This document shows positions 35,702 to 45,441 of a DNA stretch of 64,000 nucleotides, piece after piece. Each line of letters opens with the position of its first letter. The first letter of the stretch is position 1. This DNA is from Sphingobacteriales bacterium 44-61 (GTDB taxonomy: Bacteria; Bacteroidota; Bacteroidia; Chitinophagales; Chitinophagaceae), in contig MKTW01000020.1 of NCBI GenBank assembly GCA_001898405.1, forward strand, positions 1-64,000, in the 5' to 3' direction. The position numbers and the translations under genes are program-made. The notes below the pieces were generated by a model, which worked only from the letters and a program-made list of their open reading frames with translations, searched no databases and was not told the DNA's origin.

Positions 35702-36064
35702 TCATTCTGCCTGCTTGGAGCTTATTATTTTCTTAACAGCCCACCAGCAGAAATACGCAGCAGATATGCCCAGTACATTGCTGCACATATCCATCAATGA
35801 AAAAGATCTTTTGGGTATCCAGTATTGTGCTGTTTCCAACACAACAGCCAGGAGAATAAGGAGCCAGTAATAAGGTGAAAAGCGGCGGAAGGCAGGAAAG
35901 ATCCAAAGTACCGCCAGGGTGAAAATGAAGAAGTAACCACTGTGCTGTAATACATCCAGCCAGCGATGATAGCCATTACTGTACCATCTCTCCGGGTGAA
36001 AATCCGGGATCAGCAGCATCAGTAATGAAGCAATAACAAGGAATTGCCAAAATATCTTTTTCAA
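35702..36064 (-). CDS. VanZ-like small membrane protein
   Basis: A 120-residue protein with about four membrane helices and the VanZ-like pattern of small Bacteroidota members: LQHSGYFFIFTLAVLWIF, VLETAQYWIPKRSFSLMDMCSNVLGI and YFCWW. It begins at a TTG (MKKIFWQFLV), which gives a normal N-terminus; no good ATG is nearby. It sits between fcl and the WcaJ-type gene in the same direction, so it may belong to surface polysaccharide assembly. Function is unknown. Confidence 0.78.
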   Translation of the reverse strand: MKKIFWQFLVIASLLMLLIPDFHPERWYSNGYHRWLDVLQHSGYFFIFTLAVLWIFPAFRRFSPYYWLLILLAVVLETAQYWIPKRSFSLMDMCSNVLGISAAYFCWWAVKKIISSKQAE

Positions 36065-36090
36065 AAGGGTAAATTAATACTACAACAACG

Positions 36091-37023
36091 TCAGCCAACT
36101 TTCTCCGCAAATTTCTCTTCGTACACCCTTCTTATCCCTTCTTCCAGCCCGATCTTCGCCTTCCATCCAAGATTATGCAGTTTGGTTACGTCCATCAGTT
36201 TCCGTGGTGTACCGTCAGGTTTCGAACTGTCCAGAACGATCTCTCCCTTGAAGCCGGTGATCTTCTTTACCAGCGCAGCCAGGTCCGCAATGCTGATATC
36301 TTCGCCTACGCCGATATTGACCAACCCCGGCTCATTATAGTGTTGCATCAGGAAATAACAGGCTTCTGCCAGATCATCTGCATGCAAAAATTCACGAAGT
36401 GGTTTACCGCTTCCCCAAACCGTTACCACCGGATCTCCGTTCAGTTTTGCTTCATGGAATTTGCGCAAGAGGGCAGGCAGCACATGCGATTTCTGAAGAT
36501 CGTAATTATCATTAGGCCCATACAGGTTGGTGGGCATTACCGAGATATAATTACAACCATATTGAGAGCGATAGGCATCACACATTTTTATACCGGCAAT
36601 CTTAGCAATAGCATACGGTTCGTTGGTCTCTTCCAATGGACCGGTCAGCATATATTCCTCCTTCAATGGTTGGGGAGCCATTTTGGGATAAATGCAGGAA
36701 GAACCAAGGAACATGAGTTTGTTAACACCATTCAGGTATGACTGATGGATCACGTTCGATTGGATCATGATATTATCATAGATAAATTCTGCCCGGTAAG
36801 TATTGTTTGCCACAATGCCTCCCACTTTTGCTGCTGCCAGGAATACATAATCAGGTTTTTCTGCAGCAAAAAATTCTGCAACCTGGTCCTGGTTGCGCAG
36901 ATCAAGCTTATCCGAAGTGTTGACAACGATATTATTAAATCCCTCCTGCTTCAGCTTCCGGTGAATGGCGCTTCCAACCATTCCCCTATGCCCTGCTATA
37001 TACACCTTCTTTTGTTTTTCCAT
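36091..37023 (-). CDS. fcl: GDP-L-fucose synthase
   Basis: A 310-residue epimerase/reductase that converts GDP-4-keto-6-deoxy-mannose to GDP-L-fucose using NADPH. The start is the ATG 37023 ([20 protein letters not shown]), rather than an upstream in-frame codon. The Rossmann motif [20 protein letters not shown], the catalytic Tyr-Lys pair in [10 protein letters not shown], and [20 protein letters not shown] are present. It follows gmd by 53 bp, completing the GDP-fucose branch. Its product would feed the glycosyltransferases of this locus. Confidence 0.97.
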   Translation of the reverse strand: MEKQKKVYIAGHRGMVGSAIHRKLKQEGFNNIVVNTSDKLDLRNQDQVAEFFAAEKPDYVFLAAAKVGGIVANNTYRAEFIYDNIMIQSNVIHQSYLNGVNKLMFLGSSCIYPKMAPQPLKEEYMLTGPLEETNEPYAIAKIAGIKMCDAYRSQYGCNYISVMPTNLYGPNDNYDLQKSHVLPALLRKFHEAKLNGDPVVTVWGSGKPLREFLHADDLAEACYFLMQHYNEPGLVNIGVGEDISIADLAALVKKITGFKGEIVLDSSKPDGTPRKLMDVTKLHNLGWKAKIGLEEGIRRVYEEKFAEKVG

Positions 37024-37076
37024 AGTAATAGATTCTTTAATTGTTCGATCACATTTCCCTGGCACCTGCCAGTTGC

Positions 37077-38189
37077 TTATTCATGCTGCTTCAGTATCTC
37101 AAATCCTGCTTCTTTCAACAGCTTGTTTTTACGGAACAATTCCAGATCGGATGCCATCATTTCTTTTACCAGCGCAGCAAGATCATATTTCGGTTCCCAG
37201 CCAAGCTTGGTTTTCGCCTTGGTAGGATCACCGATCAGCAGTTCTACCTCCGTTGGCCTGAAATATTTCGGGTCAATGCAAAGCACTTCTTTTCCAACCG
37301 GCAAATGCACAGGGTCGTTGGATGATTTGATGAAACCCTTTTCGTCTACCCCACTGCCTTTGAATTCCAATTCTGCACCTACTTCCTGGAATGACATTTT
37401 AATAAAATCACGCACGGTAGTGGTAACGCCTGTAGCGATCACAAAATCTTCCGGTACATCCTGCTGCAGTATTCTCCATTGTGCTTCCACATAGTCTTTG
37501 GCATGCCCCCAGTCGCGGCGGGCATCTATATTCCCCATGTACAATTTATCCTGCATGCCCAGCGCAATCTGTGCCACAGCCCTTGTGATCTTGCGGGTCA
37601 CGAATGTTTCACCGCGTAATGGACTTTCATGGTTGAACAAAATACCGTTGCAGGCAAACATATTGTAGGCTTCACGGTAGTTCACAGTGATCCAGTAGGC
37701 ATATAATTTGGCAACACCATATGGGCTGCGTGGATAGAAGGGAGTAGTTTCTTTCTGCGGCACTTCCTGCACCAGTCCATATAGCTCCGAAGTAGATGCC
37801 TGATATATTCTTGTTTTTTGTGTAAGTCCAAGCAGGCGCACTGCTTCCAGTATGCGGAGGGTACCGATGGCATCGGCATTGGCGGTATATTCCGGCGTAT
37901 CAAAGCTCACTTTTACATGGCTCATGGCGCCGAGATTGTAGATCTCATCGGGCTGCACATCCTGGACGATGCGGATGAGGTTGGTGCTATCGGTCAGATC
38001 ACCATAATGCAATTTGAAATGCTGGTTTTTTTCGTGGGGGTCCTGGTAAAGATGATCGATCCTGTCTGTATTGAAGAGGGAGGATCTTCTTTTGATACCA
38101 TGCACTTCATATCCTTTTTCCAGGAGGAGTTCGGAGAGGTAGGCTCCGTCCTGACCGGTGACACCGGTGATAATGGCTTTTTTTCCCAT
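37077..38189 (-). CDS. gmd: GDP-mannose 4,6-dehydratase
   Basis: A 370-residue short-chain dehydrogenase family enzyme that converts GDP-D-mannose to GDP-4-keto-6-deoxy-D-mannose. Visible motifs are [20 protein letters not shown] (NADP binding), [17 protein letters not shown], the catalytic [10 protein letters not shown], and [20 protein letters not shown]. The length is typical. It has its own promoter (38211-38241) and is the first gene of the gmd-fcl-VanZ-WcaJ group. Confidence 0.98.
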   Translation of the reverse strand: MGKKAIITGVTGQDGAYLSELLLEKGYEVHGIKRRSSLFNTDRIDHLYQDPHEKNQHFKLHYGDLTDSTNLIRIVQDVQPDEIYNLGAMSHVKVSFDTPEYTANADAIGTLRILEAVRLLGLTQKTRIYQASTSELYGLVQEVPQKETTPFYPRSPYGVAKLYAYWITVNYREAYNMFACNGILFNHESPLRGETFVTRKITRAVAQIALGMQDKLYMGNIDARRDWGHAKDYVEAQWRILQQDVPEDFVIATGVTTTVRDFIKMSFQEVGAELEFKGSGVDEKGFIKSSNDPVHLPVGKEVLCIDPKYFRPTEVELLIGDPTKAKTKLGWEPKYDLAALVKEMMASDLELFRKNKLLKEAGFEILKQHE

Positions 38190-38210
38190 TGAATTTTATA
38201 TAGTTATTTG

Positions 38211-38241
38211 GCAAATTTAGTTGATGAAAAATAAATACAAA
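38211..38241 (-). promoter_or_regulatory. Promoter of gmd
   Basis: -33 TTTG (38238-38241), a 19-bp spacer and -7 TAAATTTG (38211-38218) on the minus strand, about 22 bp before the gmd ATG. The -33 box overlaps the T-tract of the preceding terminator. Confidence 0.8.
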
Positions 38242-38247
38242 AACCAA

Positions 38248-38289
38248 GCCCTTACATCTTGTTAATAGTGGTGCGCATGATGTAAGGGC
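38248..38289 (-). terminator. Terminator between the main polysaccharide operon and gmd
   Basis: GCCCTTACATC (38248-38258) and GATGTAAGGGC (38279-38289) are perfect 11-bp arms with a 20-nt loop. On the minus strand TTGGTTTTTG follows. Confidence 0.75.
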
Positions 38290-38310
38290 ATAGATATAAC
38301 GTAAAATATA

Positions 38311-39582
38311 TCAAACTGTCTCAACAGGCTTCTGCGTTAACTCCTTGCTTCCTTCTTCTTTAGATAAGCCGATTTCTTCCGTAAATCTTTTCATGACCTT
38401 ATCAATAGACAGGTAATTTTCTGCATACTCCCTGGCTCTTTCTTTGTAGTCACTACAATCCTCCATCAACCCTATTTTTATGGCTTTGGCTAATGCTTCG
38501 GGGTTTTCTGCTTCTGAAAGCAATCCTATCCGATGTGAACTGACCTCATCATAAAGACTATTGCCGGGATTAGCTGTAATAATTGCCAGCCCTCCTACGG
38601 CCAGAATATTAGTGAGTTTGGAGGGCATGACCAGGTCACTGGCATCAGCTTTCTGGATTACCAGATGGATATCGGTCATATTCAGGAACTCGTTCAGTAC
38701 CTCCGTTGGCTGTAAGGGCATGAAAAGAATGTTCTTCACTTTCATCTGTGCGGCCATCTGTTCCAGGTTGGCTTTATAAGGTCCCGTTCCGCAAATAATG
38801 AATTTGAGGTCAGCGAGCCCATCTAGCATTTGTGCTACTTTCAAGATAATATCCAGTCCTTGTTTTTCTCCGATCGCCCCTGAGTACAGCACAACTTTAT
38901 CTGTTTCCGCGAGACCGAATTGTTGTTTAAGACCTTTTACCGGCAGCAAATAAAATTTGGATGTATCAGACCAGTTCGGGAAAAACAGTGTGTTTCGTTT
39001 TGTTTTTTCCCTCACCTTTCTCACCATACCATTGGAAATGCTACTGATATGATCAGCACGTTTCAATATAAACCCTTCCATGGCAAATAATAGCCGGATC
39101 ATTTTCTGCGATCGCACCATTTGCAAGTCGCGTGCAGCTTCTATCTGCAGATCCTGGATATGAGTAATCAGGCGCGCACCCCGTAATTTTTTATACAGAA
39201 CGCCCAAAAAACCCGGGACAAACGGCGGGGATACTACCATTACCAGTTCCCGTTTTGGACCAAAGGCAATCTGCAGTATTTTAAAAAAACCGGAAACGGT
39301 GAAGCTAAGGTCGAGCATCATCCTTTTCAACCCCTTTGGTTGCTGGGGCACATAGTGGGGACAGCGATGTACAATAATGTTTCCTTTTTTTTCGCGGCTA
39401 TACCACCAGCTTTTGCGTTTGTATTCCGGGGTTATTTTCCATTGAGGGTAATAAGGGTAAGTAGTTACTACAGTGCATTCGTAGCCGTTTTGAGACAGCC
39501 AATCCATCATTTCTCCGTTGTAGCGACCAATTCCAGTAAGTTCGGGGTAGTAGTTACCTCCGATGAGTAAGATCTTTTTCAC
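38311..39582 (-). CDS. Glycosyltransferase family 4, WcaI-like
   Basis: A 423-residue GT-B glycosyltransferase beginning at GTG (MKKILLIGGNYYPELTGIGRY). The pattern TGIGRYNGEMMDWLSQNGY, PYYPQWKITPEYK, FFPNWSDTSKFY, VVLYSGAIGEKQGLD and LVMPSKLTNILAVGG matches the WcaI group known from colanic acid synthesis. It is the last gene of the main polysaccharide operon, before the terminator at 38248. It would transfer one sugar, perhaps fucose, to the lipid-linked repeat unit; specificity is not readable. Confidence 0.9.
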   Translation of the reverse strand: MKKILLIGGNYYPELTGIGRYNGEMMDWLSQNGYECTVVTTYPYYPQWKITPEYKRKSWWYSREKKGNIIVHRCPHYVPQQPKGLKRMMLDLSFTVSGFFKILQIAFGPKRELVMVVSPPFVPGFLGVLYKKLRGARLITHIQDLQIEAARDLQMVRSQKMIRLLFAMEGFILKRADHISSISNGMVRKVREKTKRNTLFFPNWSDTSKFYLLPVKGLKQQFGLAETDKVVLYSGAIGEKQGLDIILKVAQMLDGLADLKFIICGTGPYKANLEQMAAQMKVKNILFMPLQPTEVLNEFLNMTDIHLVIQKADASDLVMPSKLTNILAVGGLAIITANPGNSLYDEVSSHRIGLLSEAENPEALAKAIKIGLMEDCSDYKERAREYAENYLSIDKVMKRFTEEIGLSKEEGSKELTQKPVETV

Positions 39583-39603
39583 TATGCGGTATAGTATACT
39601 TCA

Positions 39604-41106
39604 TTACTGTATTATAATTCTTTCTGTTTTCACCAATTGATTCTTACTTAACAATTGCACCAGATAAAGGCCCCGTTGCAATTTCAGATCGTTAAAGTAT
39701 ACACTGATTGTTTGTCCAGGCGCGAGATTACCAAGTTGACGTTTGATCAGAGAGCGGCCAGACATATCGGTGATAGTAAGTACCGCAGTAGCAAGAGAGT
39801 TATCGTTGGACACAAAAATAGTATTATTGGAGACTATTGTCGGATAAAGGCGTGTACCTTTTAATTCATTCAACAGGCTAATAGACTTAGAATAACTTAT
39901 CCTTCCTTGCTGATCAATAATTTTTATCCGGTAATATGTCAATCCAGAAGGCATGGAAAAATCCGTAAATGAATAAGAAGAGGCGCTTCCTTCCGCATTT
40001 GCTACTACTCCAATTAGTTGAAATGACGTTCCATTATCACTACGCTCTATTTCAAAGTTCAGTGGAGTACCGGTCTCTTCCATATTCCAGTTCAGAAGAG
40101 CCCCCTGATCGGTTCTTCTCCCTGTAAAAGAAACCAAACTTAAGGGAAGCAGAACATTATTGTTAGTAGATAGTTGAATATAATTACTTCCGTCCATATC
40201 ATAGTATTCCAGCACAATATCATAAGCACCGCTTAAATTGGAAGTATACATACGGGTAGTGTTCCCTGTGTTCATGCCCCAACGGTCGATAACCCAGGTA
40301 GAGCCTCCATCAAGGCTTAACCGATATTTATCATCGCCAGATATGGTGAACGTATAGGAATTAGGTGGAAAATTATGATGCAGTTTGTAGCGAACACTAA
40401 AGAAATCAGTTAGCGTCGGGCAATCACTTGTCGGAAAATAGACACTTGCCCCACCAAAATTCTGATTAAAAGCAAGATTCACACCTGTTGTTTGTGTTAC
40501 CATTCCTTTATACTCTTCGAAATTAATTCCCGCATATAAATATCCGTTCCATGTAGTACCAGAGCCATATAAAGAAGTATTACCAGTTGCTGTACAACTT
40601 TCGCTTACATTGAAAAAGATCCGGTTCTGATGTGTTCCTTCAAAATATTCGATCACCATATTATAGGTCCCGTTCAAATTGAGGGTAATCATTCCAGGAT
40701 GATAACTATTATAGACCCAGTTATCAATTATCCAAGTGGCACCACCGTCAATGCTAAGTCTGACCCCGTCATCTCCTGAAATTATAAACGTGTAAGTACC
40801 AGGGGCAAAAATTTTAGTCAACTTGTATCGTATTGAAAACCCTTCTGTAGACAAAGGACAGCCATTAACAGGATAAGTAACAAAAGCCCCTCCAAAATCC
40901 TCTGAAAAGTCAGGGCTGGCTGATGAACCTACATTAATATACCCCAGATAATTCGTAAAATTCTGGTTATCATAAACATATCCAACCCACACATTATTAG
41001 TGCCGTAAGAAACCTGATCACCCTGAGGAGTGCATGGCTGAGATGCAGCAAGCTGAGGCAAGAAAAATAAACCCCAAAAAAGGCTGCCAAAGTAGTTTTT
41101 CAACAT
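39604..41106 (-). CDS. Secreted two-domain PA14-like protein with T9SS signal
   Basis: A 500-residue exported protein. After the signal peptide (to about residue 22) come two homologous modules of about 150 residues. Each has a W-(V/N)GY-Y motif followed by FGGA..(T/Y)(Y/F)P....CP, then TF.ISGDD..RLS(I/L)DGG.TW(I/V)ID.W, a PA14-like, probably carbohydrate-binding fold. A fibronectin-like segment follows (LSLVSFTGRRTDQGALLNW). The C-terminal ~75 residues (RLYPTIVSNNTIFVS ... GLYLVQLLSKNQLVKTERI) are a type A T9SS sorting domain. Secretion would attach it to the cell surface. Its place inside the polysaccharide operon suggests it binds or organises the polymer. Confidence 0.85.
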   Translation of the reverse strand: MLKNYFGSLFWGLFFLPQLAASQPCTPQGDQVSYGTNNVWVGYVYDNQNFTNYLGYINVGSSASPDFSEDFGGAFVTYPVNGCPLSTEGFSIRYKLTKIFAPGTYTFIISGDDGVRLSIDGGATWIIDNWVYNSYHPGMITLNLNGTYNMVIEYFEGTHQNRIFFNVSESCTATGNTSLYGSGTTWNGYLYAGINFEEYKGMVTQTTGVNLAFNQNFGGASVYFPTSDCPTLTDFFSVRYKLHHNFPPNSYTFTISGDDKYRLSLDGGSTWVIDRWGMNTGNTTRMYTSNLSGAYDIVLEYYDMDGSNYIQLSTNNNVLLPLSLVSFTGRRTDQGALLNWNMEETGTPLNFEIERSDNGTSFQLIGVVANAEGSASSYSFTDFSMPSGLTYYRIKIIDQQGRISYSKSISLLNELKGTRLYPTIVSNNTIFVSNDNSLATAVLTITDMSGRSLIKRQLGNLAPGQTISVYFNDLKLQRGLYLVQLLSKNQLVKTERIIIQ

Positions 41107-41222
41107 ATAGGATTTGGTTCTAAAGTCAAATGCCTTGAAAGCATTTGTATTATACTGATTAAGTGGGGCCCAAAGGTGGTTACAAAGGGCTCATACAAAA
41201 TTAGTATTTACTCTTAGTCGTC
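41107..41222 (-). other. Gap within the polysaccharide locus
   Basis: This 116-bp gap is the largest inside the operon up to the PA14 gene. A TAATTTTG box (41196-41203, minus strand) lies about 90 bp before the PA14 gene but lacks a matching -33 element. Confidence 0.3.
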
Positions 41223-42062
41223 CTATACACGTTTTTTCCCTTTTTTTATTTTGTGAAGTTGTTCTTTTGTTTTTAGCACTATAAAATACTCATAAATAGA
41301 TTGTAAGCTTGCATATGTAATCCCCGCTTTTCCATCAAGGAAGGCTCTTCTCCAGATAATCATATAAAACCATTTAAAAATGGGACGCCCGGGCATTTTA
41401 TAAAACAACCCTTTTTGATGATATCTTTTTTCACTGAAATCTTTGCTGAACAAGGCCTTCTTCCATGAAAAAACAACTCCCTTGCTGATATCATCCATCC
41501 GCATCGCTGCTTCCATATCTGCATATCCCAGATGACGTTGAACCCAATAACGGAAACCCTTACTGAAAGGATAGTGGTCCAAATAGCCATCGATCTTTGC
41601 AACCGGCCCATCGGGAATAGATACGGGATTAACCAATCTTTCATATCTCATTTTGGAGGGACGGAAAAATCGCAGATAAAAAGGAGATATTTGAGCATGT
41701 TTTAACCAGGTGCCATTCCAGGCAAAATCACGGCGCTGAATTTCACAAGCAACAGCATTGATTTTTGTAGGATCAAAAGACAACAGAGCATCTCTTAAGC
41801 CTTCTGAAACCCTTTCATCTGCATCTATATATAATATCCATGGATATTTAAATGTTATATTTTGTAACCCCCAGTTCTGGTGCGCTGACCAGTTATCAAA
41901 CACGCGTTGCGTTATATTCGCACCAGCTTCAGTAGCAATTTTTACTGTTGCATCTGTGCTATACGAATCAAAAACATGAACATCATCACACCAATCTACC
42001 GACTGAAGACAACCTGGAAGATCCTGCTCTTCATTCTTTGTAAGTATTAATACAGAAATCAT
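41223..42062 (-). CDS. Glycosyltransferase family 2
   Basis: A 279-residue GT-A glycosyltransferase. The N-terminal pattern ISVLILTKNEEQDLPGCLQS and the DxD-type motif in WILYIDADERVSE (Asp-Ala-Asp) are typical of family 2 enzymes like the WaaE/KdtX group of LPS core enzymes. The domain ends at about 230, followed by a basic C-terminal region. It is packed 6 bp from the upstream methyltransferase gene, in the same operon. The sugar donor cannot be told from sequence. Confidence 0.92.
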   Translation of the reverse strand: MISVLILTKNEEQDLPGCLQSVDWCDDVHVFDSYSTDATVKIATEAGANITQRVFDNWSAHQNWGLQNITFKYPWILYIDADERVSEGLRDALLSFDPTKINAVACEIQRRDFAWNGTWLKHAQISPFYLRFFRPSKMRYERLVNPVSIPDGPVAKIDGYLDHYPFSKGFRYWVQRHLGYADMEAAMRMDDISKGVVFSWKKALFSKDFSEKRYHQKGLFYKMPGRPIFKWFYMIIWRRAFLDGKAGITYASLQSIYEYFIVLKTKEQLHKIKKGKKRV

Positions 42063-42068
42063 TAGTAT

Positions 42069-42695
42069 TTATTCATTATTCTTCCGAAAAATTATGATCA
42101 TGGATTTCCATAAAAATGGTAATCTGCCAGCACCTTCAAACGAAAGTTCTGTAAACCCCTTTTCCACAAATAATTCAGTAAGCGTCTTCCGACTCCAGAA
42201 CTTTATATGTCCACCGACTCTTGTCGGATGGTGATGATAATCCCATTTGCCGACTGCTGCCAGGGCAAGGTTCTTCAGGTATCCATGATAGGGAGTGGAT
42301 ATAATGACGATCCCATTCGATTTTAAAGATTGCCATATTGTATCGACTAACTGATGAGGATTAAAAAGGTGTTCTACTACTTCCAGACTTACAGCAGCAT
42401 CAAAAGCATTTACCCATTCATCGGGAATCTTATCGCCAACCCCAAGCCGTCTTACATCAGCTCTGGAATGTTGTTTTGAAAATTCATACCCCTCCTCATC
42501 TGGTTCCATAGCAGCTACCTTGATATTCTGCGACAACCATATAGGCAGAGTAGCTCCATTACCTGTCCCTATATCAAGTAAAGAATTTATGTGATATTTC
42601 TGAATAGCATTTAAAACCGGTTTGAGTAAATATGAATGGCTTTGTTCTGCACCTGCAGATTCCCATCCATAAGCTTCAGCAATTAGAGGTTTCAT
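42069..42695 (-). CDS. Class I SAM-dependent methyltransferase (polysaccharide locus)
   Basis: A 208-residue methyltransferase starting at ATG 42695 (MKPLIAEAYGWESAG); upstream frame extension reaches into the wcaF-like gene and is rejected. SAM motif I is LLDIGTGNGATLPI and the post-motif acidic residue lies in VAAMEPDEEG. The motif FDAAVSLEVVEHLFNPHQLV is typical of UbiG/UbiE-like O-methyltransferases. It likely methylates a sugar of the repeat unit; this is inferred from context only. Confidence 0.88.
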   Translation of the reverse strand: MKPLIAEAYGWESAGAEQSHSYLLKPVLNAIQKYHINSLLDIGTGNGATLPIWLSQNIKVAAMEPDEEGYEFSKQHSRADVRRLGVGDKIPDEWVNAFDAAVSLEVVEHLFNPHQLVDTIWQSLKSNGIVIISTPYHGYLKNLALAAVGKWDYHHHPTRVGGHIKFWSRKTLTELFVEKGFTELSFEGAGRLPFLWKSMIIIFRKNNE

Positions 42696-42730
42696 TTGAT
42701 ATGATTTTAAATAGATAGTTGATAGTTTAT

Positions 42731-43276
42731 TTAATCGGTGATCACTCTTTCTTTGATGGGTTTGCATGGATTGCCTGCACATACCATCCAAGCGGGCAAA
42801 TCTTTCGTCACAACCGATCTTGCACCAACAACAGTTCCTTCTCCTACTACAACGCCGGGATGAATAAACACCTCCGCTGCAATCCAAGCACGCTCTTTAA
42901 TTACAATGGGAGCAGTAACCAAAGGCTGCCCCAGTTTGGTGTAATCATGTGAACCTGTACATATATGTGACCCTTGTGAAATCGTAACTTTTGATCCAAC
43001 AATAATTTTGCCTTGGGAATAAAGAATAACCCCATTTGCAACACCGACAGAGTCGCCCAACTCAAGATTCCAAGGAGCCCATATTTGCGCTGCCGGATAA
43101 ATGTGCACTCCTTTTCCCAATTTTGCCCCAAATAACCGTAAGAGAAAAGACCTCCACCCATGTAAAAATCTTGGGGAATATCTGAATAAGGACCAGTAAA
43201 TTGTCATCCAGATTATCCGGCCGAGCCTATTTCTGATTGAAAATGATGGCCCTTGAAATGTATCCTGATTATGCAT
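42731..43276 (-). CDS. WcaF-like acetyltransferase (hexapeptide repeat)
   Basis: A 181-residue left-handed beta-helix acetyltransferase. The N-terminal region (MHNQDTFQGPSFSIRNRLGRIIW...SPRFLHGWRSFLLRLFGAKLGKG) is diagnostic for the colanic acid WcaF group. Hexapeptide repeats follow, including the active-site His region TGSHDY, and the C-terminal AGNPCKPI cap. It would O-acetylate a sugar, probably fucose in colanic-acid-like polymers. It overlaps the upstream glycosyltransferase gene by 8 bp, showing tight coupling. Confidence 0.92.
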   Translation of the reverse strand: MHNQDTFQGPSFSIRNRLGRIIWMTIYWSLFRYSPRFLHGWRSFLLRLFGAKLGKGVHIYPAAQIWAPWNLELGDSVGVANGVILYSQGKIIVGSKVTISQGSHICTGSHDYTKLGQPLVTAPIVIKERAWIAAEVFIHPGVVVGEGTVVGARSVVTKDLPAWMVCAGNPCKPIKERVITD

Positions 43277-44453
43277 TTTTTTCGCCCTTCTCCTTCTTAT
43301 TTAATATCTGCAATACTTTATTAGTAAATTCAGAAATCGAAAAATTATGCAGGAATGTCTTCCTGGCCTGATTAGCAACAATCAACATCTCTGACCGTTC
43401 TTTGACCATCCATCTTCTTAAAGCTTCTTCACAATCTTGCTCAGTATCATTAATAATCATTCCCCCACCGCCCGACGCAATTTCTTTCCAGATGTTAACT
43501 TTATTGGTTATAAGCACGGGGACTCCACATGCCAATGACTCTACGATAGCGATTCCGAAATTCTCTTGATGACTAGGTAGTATAAAAAGTTCGGCACCAT
43601 ATAACGCGCCCCATTTCGCATCCCCATTTAACATACCCGGGAAAAAGATCATTTCGCTGTCCTTAATACCTTTCCGAATTGTCTGCCCGTATTCCGTGTC
43701 TAGACCAGGACCAGCAATTACAAGTGCCGGCATATCTTCATATTCATTCATTAACTTCCTGTACGCATTGATCAGCATATCAACCCCTTTCTTAGGATCA
43801 ATTCGTCCAAGAAACAAAAAATACCGTGTCTTTTGCGGAAGTCCCTTGCATATTCCCAGAAAGAGTTTGCTCATAGATGCATTATAAGGAACTGCTTCTT
43901 CTATACCAAGCCCTATTACATACGTTTTTTTTACAGCATAACCCGCAAATGATTCTTTAGCCAGTTCCCGTTCCATGTCGCAAGTAAACAATAGCCCATC
44001 ACAATTATTGATGATTTTCTTCTCGTTCAATAACCAGACAATTTTGTTTCGGATGGCTTTCAATTTTCGTCCACTTGCCCGTTGAAAATAAGGATCAAGC
44101 ATCCCATGTGGCATTACAAAGAGTCGACTCCTCCTATTATTCCTTCTCCATGCACGAAGGACCGCATAGGTATGATACTGCCATAAACCATGTACAATCA
44201 TTGTATCAAATCTTTTAGCATGCTCATCAAGCCATCGTCTTAAAGCAAGCGAATAGAGCCAAGGAGTTCGACCTGGTCCTACTTTATGAACGATAAAATC
44301 ATCACCTGAATCAAACTTCAATGCTGGATCATCTATCGTGACTACCTCATGTATGTGGCCCATTTTTCCAAGTTCCTTAATCATTGTTCTGACAGCTTGG
44401 GCAACCCCACCTTTTTGAGGATCTATACTGGAAATAATATGAAGAACTGACAT
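43269..44453 (-). CDS. Glycosyltransferase family 4
   Basis: A 394-residue GT-B enzyme from the ATG 44453 (MSVLHIISSIDPQKGGVAQ). The frame also opens at a TTG two codons earlier. Family features are the N-terminal GGVAQAVRTMIKELG, HGLWQYHTYAVLRAWRR, FLFLGRIDPKKGVDMLINAY in the second domain and the E-x7-E region LPSHQENFGIAIVESLACGVPV. It probably adds a hexose to the repeat unit. The next downstream gene (wcaF-like) overlaps by 8 bp. Confidence 0.92.
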   Translation of the reverse strand: MSVLHIISSIDPQKGGVAQAVRTMIKELGKMGHIHEVVTIDDPALKFDSGDDFIVHKVGPGRTPWLYSLALRRWLDEHAKRFDTMIVHGLWQYHTYAVLRAWRRNNRRSRLFVMPHGMLDPYFQRASGRKLKAIRNKIVWLLNEKKIINNCDGLLFTCDMERELAKESFAGYAVKKTYVIGLGIEEAVPYNASMSKLFLGICKGLPQKTRYFLFLGRIDPKKGVDMLINAYRKLMNEYEDMPALVIAGPGLDTEYGQTIRKGIKDSEMIFFPGMLNGDAKWGALYGAELFILPSHQENFGIAIVESLACGVPVLITNKVNIWKEIASGGGGMIINDTEQDCEEALRRWMVKERSEMLIVANQARKTFLHNFSISEFTNKVLQILNKKEKGEKNA

Positions 44454-44460
44454 TAACAAA

Positions 44461-45441
44461 TTATTTATCGCCTAAGGCGACTCTGAGAAAAGAAAAGCTC
44501 TTGGCAATCAGAATAAATATGAGGGAAACGGAAAAAATAAAAGTGGTTTCAAAAAGCTTTATAGTTAAATCATTAACCGCTTGGTAATGAAAGATTTTAT
44601 CCAGGATCACCTCATAAGCCTCCAAAAAAACAATATGGCAGAGGTATATACCATAAGAAAAGGTAGTGAGTTGCAGGAATCGTTTGGGAATACTATAAAA
44701 TGGGGTTGATACAGCAATTAAAAAAAATCCGATCCCGCCCAGCGGAAATATAAGAGGATAGTTCCACACCATGAGTAGCTGTCCTGAAAAATTACATATA
44801 AGTGCACTCAGCAGTATTATCGACCCAATAGAGCAAAACAAAACCCTTTTCTCACTGATCTCGCTGTCTGTCCAGGATGAGGCAATAAAAGCCGCAGAAA
44901 TAAATATTAAAATACCACATAAACTTCCGACTGTTCTAATCCCATAACACTCGTACATTACACCTACAATAAAATACAAAGCCGAAAAAATAAGTGTAAT
45001 AAAAGCAAATATTCGATCTTTTCGTTCACCTGCAAAAAACAAATAAATTCCCATGGCAACAGCTTGCATAAAAAGAAGGGTTGGAATAAAATAAAGATGT
45101 ACAGCACTTTCTCCATAAAATATTGCACGCCACCAATTGATTTTTCCACCATCTCCTGCTATTCTATGCTTTATAGCCAATAGACTCAAATAAATTATAG
45201 TCCATATTATATAAGGCAGTATTATTCTTCTCCAGTTCCGAATATAATAGCTCTTCCCGGACATTTTCATACCTTGAATAAAATATATCAGCGATGTAAA
45301 ATAGAAGAACGGCACACAGATCGGCCAAAATATTTTATTTAGTATGTCAGCAGCAAAGGTCCCCGAGGGTATATGCAAAGCTATTACACCATAAGCAGCA
45401 AAAAGACGAGCCAGGTCAATTGTTGGATTTCTTTTTCTCAC
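44461..45441 (-). CDS. Acyltransferase family 3 membrane protein
   Basis: A 326-residue integral membrane protein with about ten hydrophobic segments, starting at GTG (MRKRNPTIDLARLFAAYGVI). The N-terminal IDLARLFAAYGVIALHI with its His is typical of acyltransferase-3 proteins, as is KSYYIRNWRRIILPYIIWT. These proteins O-acetylate or succinylate sugars on the periplasmic side of the inner membrane. It overlaps the upstream glycosyltransferase by 4 bp. This stretch is clearly AT-rich compared with the gmd/fcl region. Confidence 0.88.
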   Translation of the reverse strand: MRKRNPTIDLARLFAAYGVIALHIPSGTFAADILNKIFWPICVPFFYFTSLIYFIQGMKMSGKSYYIRNWRRIILPYIIWTIIYLSLLAIKHRIAGDGGKINWWRAIFYGESAVHLYFIPTLLFMQAVAMGIYLFFAGERKDRIFAFITLIFSALYFIVGVMYECYGIRTVGSLCGILIFISAAFIASSWTDSEISEKRVLFCSIGSIILLSALICNFSGQLLMVWNYPLIFPLGGIGFFLIAVSTPFYSIPKRFLQLTTFSYGIYLCHIVFLEAYEVILDKIFHYQAVNDLTIKLFETTFIFSVSLIFILIAKSFSFLRVALGDK

